Assembly (NCBI RefSeq): GCF_000240165.1
Contig: NC_017586.1
Coordinates: 3,782,001-3,846,000 of the forward strand
Reading direction: 5' to 3'
Source of the DNA: Streptantibioticus cattleyicolor NRRL 8057 = DSM 46488
GTDB lineage: Bacteria > Actinomycetota > Actinomycetes > Streptomycetales > Streptomycetaceae
DNA: 64,000 bases
In this document: positions 59,201 to 64,000 of the stretch, in pieces
Numbering within the stretch: position 1 is the stretch's first letter
How the letters are laid out: the number at the start of each line of letters is the position of its first letter
The notes under the pieces: model-generated
What the model was told of the DNA's origin: nothing
The model's database searches: none
The model's input: only the letters and a program-made list of their open reading frames with translations
Translations under genes and position numbers: made by a program

Positions 59201-61413
59201 GGGAGGTCCCGGTGCTCGGCGCGGGCATCAGCGACTACGCGCTGGCCAACTCGTTCCTCGACCGCTTCGCCGCCTACCAGGCCGCCACCGGACGCGACTG
59301 CTTCCGGTCGTTGCAGTGGCCGAGCTGGCGGTCGATGGGCATGCCGGAGGTGACCACCGACGCCTATCTGGGCCTGGGGCTGCGCTCGTTGGCGACCCCG
59401 GCCGGGCTGCGGCTGCTGGACCGGGCGATGGCGGTGACCGGGCACCCGGTGCTGATGCCGGCCGTGGTGGACGCGGCCGGGTTCGACGCCGGCCGGCTGC
59501 TCACGGTGCCGGCGGCGCCCCGTACCGCGCAGCCGCCGAAGCCGGCCACGGCCACCGCTCCGGCACCGGCACCGGCACCGGCACCGGCACCGGACCCGGC
59601 CCCGGCTCCGCGCGGGGACGACGGCGCCCTGCTGGAGCGGCTCACCACGGTCTTCTCCCGGCAGTTGCGGCTGGCCGCCTCGGCGATCGACGCCGACGCC
59701 AACTTCGCCGACCTGGGCGTGGACTCCATCATGATCGCCCAGTTGCTGGTCGCGGTGGAGCGCGAGGCGGGGATCACCGTGGAGCCGTCCGCGTTCCTGG
59801 AGCACCCCACGATGCGCCGGCTCGCCGCCCATCTGCGCGACGAGGGCGCCACGGCGGCCCCGGCCGGGTCGGAAGGGCCCCCGGCGGCCGAGCAGACCAC
59901 CCCGGCCGGGGAGACCGCCCCCACCGGGGCGGACGAACCCGCGCCCGCCCCGACCGCCGGCGCACCCGGCGGTGACCGCATCGCCGTCATCGGCCTCGCC
60001 TGCCACTTCCCCGGCGCCCCCGACCAGGAGGCGTTCTGGCGCAACCTGGCGTCCGGCACCGACTCCGTCACCGAGGTGCCCGCCGGGCGCTGGGACGTCG
60101 CACGCCACTACGCCGCGACGTACCAGCCGGGCAAGAGCGTCAGCAAGTGGGGCGGGTTCCTGGACGCCGTCGAGGAGTTCGACCCCGGGCACTTCCGCAT
60201 CGAGGAGGACGCGGCGGCACAGGTCGATCCGCTGGTGCGGCAGTTCCTGGAGGTCAGCGCGGAGTGCCTGCGGGACGCGGGGATCGAGCGGGAGGAGATC
60301 GCCGGCCGCCGGGTCGGGGTCTTCGCCGGCGCCCGCACCTCCACCTTCGGCGCCCACCACACCGCGCCCGGCCGGGACAGCATCAGCGGCATGGCGCAGA
60401 ACTTCATCGCCGCCCACGTCGCCCACTTCCTCGACGTCCACGGCCCCAACATGGTGGTGGACTCGGCGTGTTCGTCCTCGCTGGTCGGCGTCCACCTGGC
60501 GGCGCAGAGCCTGCGGGCCGGGGAGTGCGAGATGGCGCTGGCCGGCGGGGTGGAGATCCTGCTGGACGAGATCCCGTTCGTGGGGATGAGCGAGGGGCGG
60601 GCGCTGTCGCCCACCGGCCGCTGCCACACCTTCGACGAGCGGGCCGACGGCATCGTGCTCGGCGAGGGCGCCGGCGTGCTGCTGCTCAAGCGGCTCGACG
60701 ACGCGCTGCGCGACGGCGACCGCGTCCACGCCGTCATCGAGGGCAGCGCGGTCAACAACGACGGCCGCACCATGGGCATCACCACCCCCAACCCGGACGC
60801 CCAGCGCGACGTGATCGCCCGCGCGCTGGACGCGGCCGGGGTGGACGCCGCCTCGATCTCCTACGTCGAGGCGCACGGCACCGGCACGATGATCGGCGAC
60901 CCGATGGAACTGCGGGCGCTGACCGATGTGTTCCGCCGCTCCACCGACGAGACCGGCTACTGCGGCGTGGGCAGCGTCAAGACCAACATCGGCCACCTGC
61001 TGAGCGCCGCCGGGATCGCCGGACTGATCAAGGTGATCCTCGCCATCCGCCACGGCCAGCTGCCGCCCACCCTGCACTGCGAGACGGTCAACCCCCGGTT
61101 CCGGTTCGAGGACTCGCCGCTGTATCCGGTGCGGGCGCTCCAGCAGTGGCCCGGCCGGGACGGGGTGCGCCGGGCGGGCGTCAGCTCGTTCGGCTTCGGC
61201 GGCACCAACGCCCACGTGGTGGTGCGCGACCTCGACCCGGCGGTGCGGGAACGGTTCCCCGCGCGCCGCGAGCCGCTGCCGCCGATCACGTACCGGCGCC
61301 GCCGCCACTGGTTCCCCGCCCCGGCCCCGGCGGACCCGGTCCAGGTCGTCGCCGACCCCGCCCCGGCCGCCGCCGACGAGCCGGTCACCCCCTTCCTTGA
61401 GCTGCGCTTTTAA
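41248..61413 (+). CDS. Trans-AT PKS gene 4: DH-KR-ACP, KS7-DH-KR-MT-ACP, KS8-ACP, KS9-KR-ACP, KS10-KR-ACP, KS11
   Basis: 6721 residues. Domains: KS6 linker (1-155); DH His197/Asp360; KR Tyr816; ACP Ser975; KS7 Cys1216; DH His1686/Asp1850; KR Tyr2296; C-methyltransferase with LEVGAGTGGT from residue 2605; ACP Ser2856; KS8 Cys3110 with an inactive ACP-like insert (Leu3444 for Ser); ACP Ser3718; KS9 Cys3955; KR Tyr4752 with altered tetrad; ACP Ser4916; KS10 Cys5165; KR Tyr5997; ACP Ser6160; KS11 Cys6408. No AT is present. Predicted outcome: CH=CH next to glycine, then a methyl-branched double bond, an unreduced unit (module 8), an uncertain beta-group (module 9), and a diene begun by the KS10 KR and the KS11/gene 5 module. 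KS11 shares the unusual DPLVRQFLE motif with KS2. The stretch 52080-52570 has many TTG and GGG codons, unlike its surroundings. Gene 5 starts 13 bases after the stop codon. Confidence 0.93.
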   Translation: MEQKQTTSARGDVLVLSASGPRQLAQYADAVARWITARPAEEPPAARRTLRRLTYTLQTGREEMRERLAVVVTSLPQAAERLAAFAADPDGGHGVLRGTVTARPDDGAADAADPAALAAHWVRGGTVDWSALHDGDRPARLSLPTPPYDARPYWVAEPDAVAGLSAPVGHPLAGAPDADGTAFSVTLTGAEFFLRDHAFGELKVLPAVAALEFAVVNAARTGRGPVRGVGDVMWSRPVVVAGEPVEVTLGLTATEEGADYEVRRGGEVCSAGRIGFGEPVPPVAGEDVLDLAAIRARCPRPVTGEECYALFDRLGGGYGPSFRPLRSLVCGDAEVLARIEAPEAVGLPPATFTLHPSVLDGMLQAALWTKADPDAVRERELPFALRELEVYGPPPAAGWAHAVPSAGGAGHDLTLTDDEGRVALRIRGLLTRAVGQGHALRPGQEPAAGTFAFEEVWSAAPVTAPAAVDGGTLVITAEPDPAALAPGAEVLAVTPGTGSGVTAGGRRVALEGAGDWAALFADLARDGRLPALVVWDGVTVPAADGPPEATALRLTALFQGWSAARTGRPVRLLHLYPETGGTDDAVAAALDGLARTIANEQPDFLACAVAVPPGPVAVRARAVAEESGAPEHEFAVRYRDSGRQVRRWRAVAGFGEGTVAAPEVRRDGTYLVTGGLGGLGRLLVGHLAAGAPGARFVLAGRSPLDAAGQAGLAALRETGAEVEYRVARLGEPGAAEELVTGVLADHGGLHGVWHLAGTTRDGFLLGKDPAELTEVLAPKVRGTLELDRATAGLPLDFFVLFSSMSGAAGSPGQADYAYANRFLDAFAARREELRRQGRRAGRTRSLLWSLWADGGIRMRMDAAAQERAAGQVGLRAFPAEVGLRALDAALGHDGDHLLLAHGDGEKLARLLESAARRPLPRATAPAAPAPRGPGAGDDLQARAEERLKEILAGAFGMPAEEIDPDTAFQEYGIDSILIMDLNRTLEEHFGPLPKTLFFEYRELRSLAGWFAGHHADRLAPPSPAATPAPVAVPAAAADPAPAPVPAPAPADEPVAIIGVSARFAGSDDLDAFWENLRAARDLITEIPADRWDWRDYDQATEADREAVYSRWGSFLERIDAFDPLFFGISPREAAILDPQERLFLQTAWHTLEDAGYTRAALHGSRVGVYVGAMYSLYQLYEADNGRIAASSYAAIANRVSYTMGFDGPSIAVDTMCSSTLSAIHLAIADLRSGQAEVALAGGVNLHVHPYKYRFLGQGRFTSSDGRCRSFGEGGDGYVPGEGVGAVLLKPLSKALADGDHVYATILGSGVNHGGRTNGFTVPNPTAQGELIGEAVRAAGIDLGSVSYVEAHGTGTALGDPVEIRGLTRAFEAASAAPGSVPIGSVKSNLGHLESAAGMAALCKVLVQLEHRTLVPSIHSEVLNPNIDWQTSPFRVQRELAEWRSPDGGPLRAGISSFGAGGANAHLVVEEHRAAPSRQGTGGRQLFPFSAKTPERLRELARRFAGFLTAHPGTDPAAVAYTLQTGREPLDDRLAVVATTTAELAAALAAFADGGPLPAGCHQGSARGTARERGARAAKDAVRSAAERRDVDTLAELWVGGGAPEWRLLHETVPGRIPLPGYPFETMRCWITDGDTPAHRRTGGAAPAGAPDGGHPLLGPVDAARTLDATLAFATVLTPGHPLIRDHQVHGTHLLPGVAALELAVAAAATAGLTHPCVLRDVRWLRPLTVTDGERRAWLEVRRDGAALGFALRGPDAAGETVFAEGTAEPLTGGAADAVVATGPIRDRCPNRHEGDRLYADFEAAGLGYGPGLRAVEWIAAGDGEALTRLVVPAAADPALTGCVLHPAVLDGALHTFAVLRDRTSGRAMVPYAVGAVEVLRPAPASGYAHVRACGPDRYEITLLDDDGRVCVRLREFALRPAPAAAAPDPAPAAGVDGMAFAPRWTPVTEPAAEATGAAGDTWIVHDDLAAPLARELAARCPGRALLLQAGDLQSPAGLADPATVWFVSGGPRPGARHDDARALEESQERGVLALFGLVKLLLERGLTSRPLRLTVVTEDVLAVPGHPVRDPFAGSLHGLAQSLAHECPNWRVTVLDRAGGEEPGAAAGRLSALAAAGGLLALRAGTAHRRRLVPVDATAAPARPIRHGGVYLVLGGAGGIGLELTDWLVRTFDARVVLVGRSALDGDRLARLRRIDADGSRVTYERADAGDPAQLAAVVGRITAAHGALHGAFHSTIVLRDQSLANMSEQTFRAALEAKTRTSVALAAAVAGVPLDFVMFFSSAVALSGSAGQSNYAAGSTFEDAFAHHLDAVLDARVRVVNWGYWGTVGIVAQDHYRERLARSGIFSITPAEGMAAVDHVLGHDERQVVVTKATRAVLEAAGVDFSGNDSSGNDFSGDRSGAAATPARPSAAFAAVDALAAEPPVDGLLPPAEEAELDRVLLDWLHLLFQQQGVFRDAAERWTEEALAARLGVLGKQRRLFAELLRVLTEGGRLRQDPDGAFATTARPAAADPEADLVALCDRTEALGHFDRLLRPCMHHLFPVMRGETRATDVMFPGGSTALVEGAYRGSPVVDRANVLVTSAVGRHLEHLRDQDPSRTLSVLEVGAGTGGTTASVLPAIARTGADVRYVYTDLSKAFLQHGRERFAERYPFLEFRTLDAGRDPAAQGFEPGGYDVVVAANVLHATDDLLRTLGNVKSLLRPGGWLVLNEASKNVVTATLTFGLLDGWWLNKDAHLRLPGSPLLSGDGWERVLAMAGFAHSRAVPADRGSAQCVVVAETTDAARPAPAPAPAPAAAPPASVPAPAATAPAPADDGDALRRAVEAYVKRAFHEVLEVPEDRLFPEVTFESFGIDSLTMPRVIDLLKPETGALPATLLFEYPTIGELVDHFVAEYGDVLRAALLPAPDETAPAPATAAAPVTAPVTAPVTVTAPAPVPVPAAAEHPGGWRKIAVIGVAGRYPMAADLEEFWANLRDGRDCVTEVPAGRWDWRHYTEVDGVKVSRWGGFLDGVDEFDPRFFQMTRTEAELTDPQERLFLQTAWHALEDAGYPRARLRGARVGVYVGVMYGQYQLYETASGLAGSMGYASIANRVSYAFDFQGPSLAVDTMCSSSLTSLHLACEALMLGDADYALAGGVNLAVHPRKYTQLAAGGFTSSDGRCRSFGDGGDGMVPGEGVGAVLLKPLEAAERDGDRILGVILGSAVNHGGKTGGFAVPNPVAQGNVIGQALQRAGAAAETLSYLEAHGTGTALGDPTEMAGLVRAVGRRAAGAPPIALGSLKSSVGHLESAAGIAAVTKVLLQLRHRELVPSLHAERLNPKIDWSDVPFRLQRTAAPWRSPDGGPLRAGVSAFGAGGSNAHLILEEYPRPAAPAPVADPGTARLFLLSARDEERLRASAARLHAFLTRNGGTGAAGSAALAAELAELAGVPGTTTDEPVADLGLDLLAVLRLVERVAERHGLDPDRAGPGVLHEEMTLGRIAALLAGSDAVTDPVDPDRLAWTLQVGREAMPERWALVATDTAELAAALGRFASGEPVPAARRGRAAADTWLRPAPRPVPTPVTRATLDDLAARWVEGTGFDWSALHPTRPRPLSLPGYPFARERCWIPALDLPVAGGSSSAGAGSRPGVGGLSSGEAGPRPVVTGGTPAGGPAAEAGSPPAAAGARGTAVASSVSRADGSGEPPASVGERVLALLAGLTGYGEAELDPGVTFHAHGLDSLSLIRFADQAAREFGVTVTPDMLLEAATPRALSELLWREYGVGAAEAPQARAEAVVERRDAADGADDPVVVVGMAGILPRSPDLDAFWTHVERGDDLITEVPADRWDWRAFHGDPSEGQDRTTVNRGGFMPGIDEFDPLFFGISPREAAWMDPRQRLLLRTVWSAIEDAGIDPGSLAGTRTGLFVGVGSAEYAELIQRSGVKADAYASTGLTPSMLANRISYQLDLRGPSEPVDTACSSSLVALHRGVEALQLGHCDTVIVGGVSVMLSPVTFSSLERAGMLAPDGVGRAFDKDASGYVRGEGVGAVVLKRRSAALADGDPIHAVLRGTAVNHGGRANSLTAPNPAAQAEVIVAAHQVAQVDPRTIGYVETHGTGTVIGDPAEVTGLRRAFGELYERWGLPAPERPHCALTALKNVIGHLEPAAGISALLRALLALRHRRIPGNPNVRELNGYLRLEGSPFHVPREAADWARPLGPDGRELPRRAGISSFGYGGVNAHVVLEEYTAEEPPAGPGPVVFTLSAKDPERLRAYARSFVEAAPAWRDDPAGTAYTLQAGRAAFAERLAFTAADGREAEAKLTAWLAGHAEGVFTGRVERGTRAPHVDAGESDPGTLAAAWVAGAEIDWRRLYAAVPRRRSLPAYPFAAERHWFPAGDAAPRSPQAAPVLPDDLALFVPEWRPAEVPAAGEARGTLLALCADDALAARLPAGTVVVRPGAGFRETEPGRAYEVDPGRAEDHLALVRALRAHGVRVARIAHLWPLAGAGFAERVTHGPEALYALLKAVLAVDAGALERVQVAVRETGAPALAEAWGAFAGSLRAIAPGTAFSAVRFAGAAADRALLAELAAGRLDAAVVRHDERGVRHVQRQRRLTAPEAGAGTRTPLRRHGVYLVTGGMGGLGLLLARTLATRHQARLLLTGRSPLDAAKEERLAELGRLGAEAEYRQTDVTDPVRTAEVVAEARGRWGRLDGVFHLAGTAGTRPLPDKELPEFRAQLRVRTEGARVLDEATRDEALDLFVLYSSTSGHLGDYGLVDYGFGARFLDGFAEEREALRRAGERRGRTVAVAWPMWRDGGMHVAADDEARYLAGTGLRYLETAEGERVLDLALSGGHPRLMAVPGDPERVERLVADAALGERDRPRPPRPATPPEPVAVPQAADDEAGLTLAVVRELRRMLSAVLGMDAGTLDADAGFGEYGLDSFGLKMLAQELGEAYAIDLATTTLFSANTIGKLAAHLVDEYGAELRAVHGTTPAPRAEPRPTSVPASVPAPEPAPAPASAAVPDDDAIAVVGMSGRFPGSPDLDAFWDHLAAGHDLIGEVPGERWDWREVAERFPGTPRWGGFLDDVDRFDPLFFKISPLEAEVMDPQHRLFLEETWKALEDAGCRADTLAGRPVSVFVGTQFTDYESMVLGGGEVNAYSGAGLARTMLANRISYLLDLRGPSESIDTACSSSLVAIHRAVRSLRSGESELAIAGGVSLVLSPQTVVSAHQLGVLSPDGRCKTLDRGANGYVKGEGVAALVLKPLARALADGDRVHGVIRGSAVNHGGHATSLTAPNPAAQADLLVAAYRDAKVPLETVSYLEMHGTGTELGDPVEVDAIRQAYRRLAGDRPGTPVGLGTVKSNIGHLEPAAGVAGVVKVLLAMAHRTLPATLHLERLNPLVRLDGTPFAPVLAARDWAPADASGAPLPRRAGVSSFGFGGVNAHVVLEEAPARPAEPAAGSATGRQVFVLSARDTERLREYAARTAALLDRNPDADLAGLAHTAQTGRVPMAVRLAAVVDDRAQLRDALAAFAASGEPGTLVTGTARDRDGGEHTWLAAPEGREYLRRIVREGDLEQVARLWVSGVDVDWDALRAGGPVRRAELPTYPFARERHWLPQATPATAGEREVLLAKSWRPDGAADEAGDPSAVLAAERLLVLTGPATEAPARAAFGADAVVVTVDEDQDADPEAGERIARRVLTDDARFTAVVDLVDADEPGDRVRESWARVVLAQELVARFRTAGLCYLHVTRGLTTFRAERPSLRGAAFAGLVRTLPAEYRGMRARTVDLDGAPLTADRLRRVVAVELAAPGTDTEACLRDGVRHLPVLEEVAAPTGSPTGSAADWRAGLAGRVVLITGGTGALGRAIAAELIDAGADRLVLMGRRPLPERSRWTETAADPGTDPELAARLRELLALERPGVRIEVVAGRLDDAQWLRGTLAAVRAEHGPIHGVVHAAGLGLTANPAFVGKRVAEMRTVLEPKVAGLRELSAACADDPLRFFVLCSSVSGEVPVLGAGISDYALANSFLDRFAAYQAATGRDCFRSLQWPSWRSMGMPEVTTDAYLGLGLRSLATPAGLRLLDRAMAVTGHPVLMPAVVDAAGFDAGRLLTVPAAPRTAQPPKPATATAPAPAPAPAPAPDPAPAPRGDDGALLERLTTVFSRQLRLAASAIDADANFADLGVDSIMIAQLLVAVEREAGITVEPSAFLEHPTMRRLAAHLRDEGATAAPAGSEGPPAAEQTTPAGETAPTGADEPAPAPTAGAPGGDRIAVIGLACHFPGAPDQEAFWRNLASGTDSVTEVPAGRWDVARHYAATYQPGKSVSKWGGFLDAVEEFDPGHFRIEEDAAAQVDPLVRQFLEVSAECLRDAGIEREEIAGRRVGVFAGARTSTFGAHHTAPGRDSISGMAQNFIAAHVAHFLDVHGPNMVVDSACSSSLVGVHLAAQSLRAGECEMALAGGVEILLDEIPFVGMSEGRALSPTGRCHTFDERADGIVLGEGAGVLLLKRLDDALRDGDRVHAVIEGSAVNNDGRTMGITTPNPDAQRDVIARALDAAGVDAASISYVEAHGTGTMIGDPMELRALTDVFRRSTDETGYCGVGSVKTNIGHLLSAAGIAGLIKVILAIRHGQLPPTLHCETVNPRFRFEDSPLYPVRALQQWPGRDGVRRAGVSSFGFGGTNAHVVVRDLDPAVRERFPARREPLPPITYRRRRHWFPAPAPADPVQVVADPAPAAADEPVTPFLELRF
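48400..48444 (+). repeat. Three 15-bp tandem units in the KR-MT linker
   Basis: Three consecutive 15-bp units encode DFSGN-DSSGN-DFSGD, a short flexible spacer between the KR and methyltransferase of the KS7 module. Probably replication slippage in a linker. Confidence 0.8.
51478..51705 (+). other. Domain: inactive ACP-like insert within the KS8 linker
   Basis: Between the KS8 core and its TLQVGREAMPERWALV linker part lies an ACP-like stretch with DLGLDLLAVLRLVE. The carrier Ser is replaced by Leu3444. It occupies the same place as the insert after KS3, and both KS are predicted to receive unsaturated chains. Confidence 0.65.
54390..55830 (+). other. Domain: ketoreductase of the KS9 module with altered catalytic tetrad
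   Basis: The NADPH-binding VTGGMGGLG, the SSTSG serine and Tyr4752 are present. The tetrad lysine is replaced by Arg4715, exactly 37 residues before the tyrosine as in the intact KRs, and the Asn position is Ala4756 (DYGFGARF instead of DYAYANRF). Other KRs here vary at the Asn position but keep the lysine. Activity is doubtful. Confidence 0.6.
59560..59593 (+). repeat. CCGGCA hexanucleotide tandem repeat in an interdomain linker
   Basis: Five copies plus a partial copy encode part of an Ala-Pro linker between the KS10-module KR and ACP. Ala-Pro linkers of this kind separate most carrier domains in this system; this one shows perfect repeat units. Confidence 0.85.
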
Positions 61414-61426
61414 AAGAGGACGAGTC

Positions 61427-64000
61427 GTGAGCAACGCAACGCAACGCCTGGACGGGCTGAAGTGCACCGTGCTGGTCCGCGCCACCGACCCGGTGATGCG
61501 CGACCACACGGTGCACGGCACGAGCATCCTCCCCGGGGTCTCGTTCCTCGATCTGATCCACCGGATCCTGCGGTCGAAGGGCGTGCCCACCGAGACGGCC
61601 GAGCTGCGGCGCATCCTGTTCAAGCAGGCGGTGGCCGCGGGCGAGGACTTCGACACCGAACTGCGGTTCCTGTTCACCGCCGAACCCGGCCGCCACCGCG
61701 TCACCGTGCGCGGCGTCCCGGTGTTCCGGGACGGCGGCCACGGCGAGCCGGCCGACGTGCTGGAGTGCGAACTCCACCTCGGCGAGGCGTTCCCGGTGCG
61801 CACCGTGGACCTGGCCGCGCTGCTTGCCCGGGCCACCCGCACCGCCGACATCGGCGAGCTGTACCGGCAGGTGCGGGCGGCCGGCATCGTGCACGGCGAG
61901 TTCATGCGCGGCCTGGGCACGCTGCACGTGGCCGACGGGGAACTCCTCGCCGACCTGTCGCTCAGCCGCCCGGCCCGCGCCTACCTGGACCACTTCGAAC
62001 TCCACCCGGCCTGCCTGGACTCGGCCACGCTGCTGCCGACCCAGTTCGCCGAGGAGGTCGCCCGTACCCTCGGGGAGACCGCGCCGGGGGACCGCAAGCC
62101 GTACATCCCCATCTACATCGAGTCGTTCCGGGCCCGGCGGCGGCTGGACGGCGACAACCGGGTGCACGCCCGGCCGCCCCGCTACGCCGGCCGCGACGCC
62201 GACCTCAACCGCTGCGACCTGGACTTCTACGACGCCGACGGCGTGCTCCAGATGTGGCTGCACGGCCTGACCTCCAAGCGGGTCCGGCGCAGCGCGCTGA
62301 TCACCCAGCTCACCAGCGTCGCCCCGGCCTCCGCCGAGGAACCCCCGGCGGTGACCGCCCCGGCCCCGGCCGCCGACGGCGACGCCGGCCCCGAGGGACT
62401 GCGGCGGCTGATCCGCGGGCTCCTCGCCGGCCACCTGGACACCACGGCCGACCAGGTCGACCCCGAACGCGGCTTCTACGAACTCGGCCTGGAATCCACC
62501 GCGTTGCTCGCCGTGGTCAAGGAGCTGGAGAACGCGCTCGGCGCCGAGCTGTACCCGACGCTGCTGTTCGAACACAACACGGTGGAAAGCCTCGCCGCCC
62601 ATCTGCACGACACCGTCGGCGCGACGCTCCCGGCCGCCCCGGCCCCCGTCCCCGCCGAGCCGGAAACCGGTGGCGCCGCCGCCCCCGACCTGCTCTTCCT
62701 CGCCGGACACTGGGAACCGGCGGACCCGCCCGCCCCGCACCCGGGGACGACCGGCGGGGTCCGCCTCGTCGTCGACCCGGCGGGACGGCTCGCCGGGGCG
62801 GACCACGCGCCCGGCACCGCCGTCACCGTCGGCCACGGCCCGGCGTTCGCCGAGGACGGCACCGGCGGGTACCGGCTCGACCCGGCCTCCCCGGACGACT
62901 GGCGGCGCCTGGTGGAACGGCTGGCCGAGGAGGACGCCGTCCCGGCCGAGGTGGTGTGGTGCCCCGCCGAGGTCACCGGCGACGGTGTGCTGGAGCGCGA
63001 GTTCACCGCGTTGCTGCACTTCGCCGCCGCCGTGCTGCGCCGCCCCGGCGGCCGGGTGCTGCGGCTGGTGTACTGCCTGCCGGTGCCGGACGGCGAGCGG
63101 GGGTTCACCCCGCTGGAGGCGCTGAGCGGCATGTTCAAGAGCCTGCGCCTGGAACACCCCGGGACGCGCTGCAAGCTGCTGCGGCTGGACGCGGTGGACG
63201 CCGGGGCGCTCCCCGGTGTGCTCGCCGAACTGGCCGACGACACGGCGGTCGACGTGGCCCACCGCGCCGGGCGCCGCCTGGTCCGCCGCTACCGGGAGAC
63301 CCCGGCGCCCACCGGGAAGCCGGTGGCCGCCCCCCGCGACGGCGGCGTCTACCTGATCACCGGCGGCCTCGGCGGGGTCGGCCTGGCCTTCGCCCGCCAC
63401 CTGGCCGCCCGCCACCGCGCCCGGCTCGTGCTGTGCGGACGCTCCCCGCTGGACGCCGAGGGCGAGCGGCGGATCGCCGAGCTGACCGCGCTCGGCGCCG
63501 AGGTGCTCCACCACCGCGCCGACGTCGCCGACGCCGCGCAGACCACCGCCCTGGCCGCCGCCGCCCGCCGCCGCTTCGGCCGGATCGACGGGATCGTGCA
63601 CGCCGCCGGGGTGCTGCGCGACGGCATGGCGGCCGGGAAGACGGCGGCCGACGCGGGCGCCGTCCTGGCCGCCAAGGTGGCCGGCACCGCCCACCTGGAC
63701 CGGGCCACCGCCGAAGACCGGCTCGACTTCTTCGTGCTGTGCTCGTCCACCGCCGCCGCCTGGGGCAACGCCGGGCAGACCGACTACGCCTGCGCCAACG
63801 CCTTCCTGGACGCCTTCGCGGCCGGCCGGGCCCGCGCGGTGGCCGCCGGGGAACGCCACGGCCACACCGTCTCCATCGGCTGGCCCGCCTGGCGGGACGG
63901 CGGCATGGGGCTCACCGACACCGCCGCCGCCGCGCTGCGCGCCATGGGCCTGGAACCGCTGGACGAGGCCACCGGGACCGCCGTGCTCCGCGCCGCGCTG
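61427..64000 (+). CDS. Trans-AT PKS gene 5 (3' end outside window): DH-ACP-KR
   Basis: The frame is open for 858 codons to the window edge. The DH-like domain (about 10-300) has HTVHGTSILPG with His27 and Asp198 in HPACLDSATLL; the Gln or His usually four residues after the Asp is not in its normal place. The ACP has Ser357 in GLESTALL. The KR has TGGLGGVG and Tyr787 in DYACANAFL. The order DH-ACP-KR and the sequence match the start of gene 2, and both genes follow a protein ending in a DPLVR-type KS, so this completes the KS11 module. The start is GTG 61427, with AGAGGA upstream. Confidence 0.9.
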   Translation, partial: MSNATQRLDGLKCTVLVRATDPVMRDHTVHGTSILPGVSFLDLIHRILRSKGVPTETAELRRILFKQAVAAGEDFDTELRFLFTAEPGRHRVTVRGVPVFRDGGHGEPADVLECELHLGEAFPVRTVDLAALLARATRTADIGELYRQVRAAGIVHGEFMRGLGTLHVADGELLADLSLSRPARAYLDHFELHPACLDSATLLPTQFAEEVARTLGETAPGDRKPYIPIYIESFRARRRLDGDNRVHARPPRYAGRDADLNRCDLDFYDADGVLQMWLHGLTSKRVRRSALITQLTSVAPASAEEPPAVTAPAPAADGDAGPEGLRRLIRGLLAGHLDTTADQVDPERGFYELGLESTALLAVVKELENALGAELYPTLLFEHNTVESLAAHLHDTVGATLPAAPAPVPAEPETGGAAAPDLLFLAGHWEPADPPAPHPGTTGGVRLVVDPAGRLAGADHAPGTAVTVGHGPAFAEDGTGGYRLDPASPDDWRRLVERLAEEDAVPAEVVWCPAEVTGDGVLEREFTALLHFAAAVLRRPGGRVLRLVYCLPVPDGERGFTPLEALSGMFKSLRLEHPGTRCKLLRLDAVDAGALPGVLAELADDTAVDVAHRAGRRLVRRYRETPAPTGKPVAAPRDGGVYLITGGLGGVGLAFARHLAARHRARLVLCGRSPLDAEGERRIAELTALGAEVLHHRADVADAAQTTALAAAARRRFGRIDGIVHAAGVLRDGMAAGKTAADAGAVLAAKVAGTAHLDRATAEDRLDFFVLCSSTAAAWGNAGQTDYACANAFLDAFAAGRARAVAAGERHGHTVSIGWPAWRDGGMGLTDTAAAALRAMGLEPLDEATGTAVLRAAL

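Noticed and set aside
59560-59593. Possible CRISPR or regulatory repeat
   Set aside because: A simple in-frame hexanucleotide repeat encoding an Ala-Pro linker, with no spacers.

Overview
The window is very GC-rich actinobacterial DNA, most likely from Streptomyces or a close relative. It opens with the conserved transcription/translation block rpoB (3' end), rpoC, rpsL, rpsG, fusA, tuf (1-9740). Strong GC hairpins end the rpoC and tuf units, and a clear promoter (TTGACC, 17 bp, TACGCT) drives the rpsL operon.

Directly after tuf, accessory biosynthetic DNA begins. Three leftward genes come first: a second-type metK (S-adenosylmethionine synthetase, 9846-11009), a type II thioesterase (11036-11806) and a 917-residue LAL/LuxR-family ATP-binding regulator (12114-14867). 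A rightward Sfp-type phosphopantetheinyl transferase follows (15200-16090). Two related long-hairpin elements (11884-12052 and 16094-16215) flank the regulator/transferase block.

From 16428 to the window edge runs one giant rightward operon of five tightly coupled genes encoding a trans-AT polyketide synthase with one NRPS module. I see 11 ketosynthases and no acyltransferase domain, so the AT must be encoded outside. Order: gene 1, LnmK-like loading domain-ACP-KS1-KR-ACP-KS2; gene 2, DH-ACP-KR-KS3-KR-MT-ACP-KS4-KR-ACP-KS5-ACP; gene 3, C-A(Gly)-PCP-KS6; gene 4, KS6 linker-DH-KR-ACP-KS7-DH-KR-MT-ACP-KS8-ACP-KS9-KR-ACP-KS10-KR-ACP-KS11; gene 5 (cut by the edge), DH-ACP-KR.

What the pieces suggest together: five ketide extensions (diene pair, KR+MT, KR, unreduced), then glycine, then CH=CH and methyl-branched CH=C modules is the order needed for the first two thirds of a kirromycin-type elfamycin. 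Elfamycins target EF-Tu, and the neighbouring tuf gene encodes Thr at the position equivalent to E. coli Ala375, where Ala-to-Thr is a classic kirromycin-resistance change. My main hypothesis is therefore an elfamycin-class cluster lying beside a resistant-type target gene. Module 8 lacks the KR and MT that kirromycin needs, and that stretch has aberrant codon use, so the product would differ from kirromycin in its right half. This is inference from sequence reading only; the rest of the cluster lies beyond the window.
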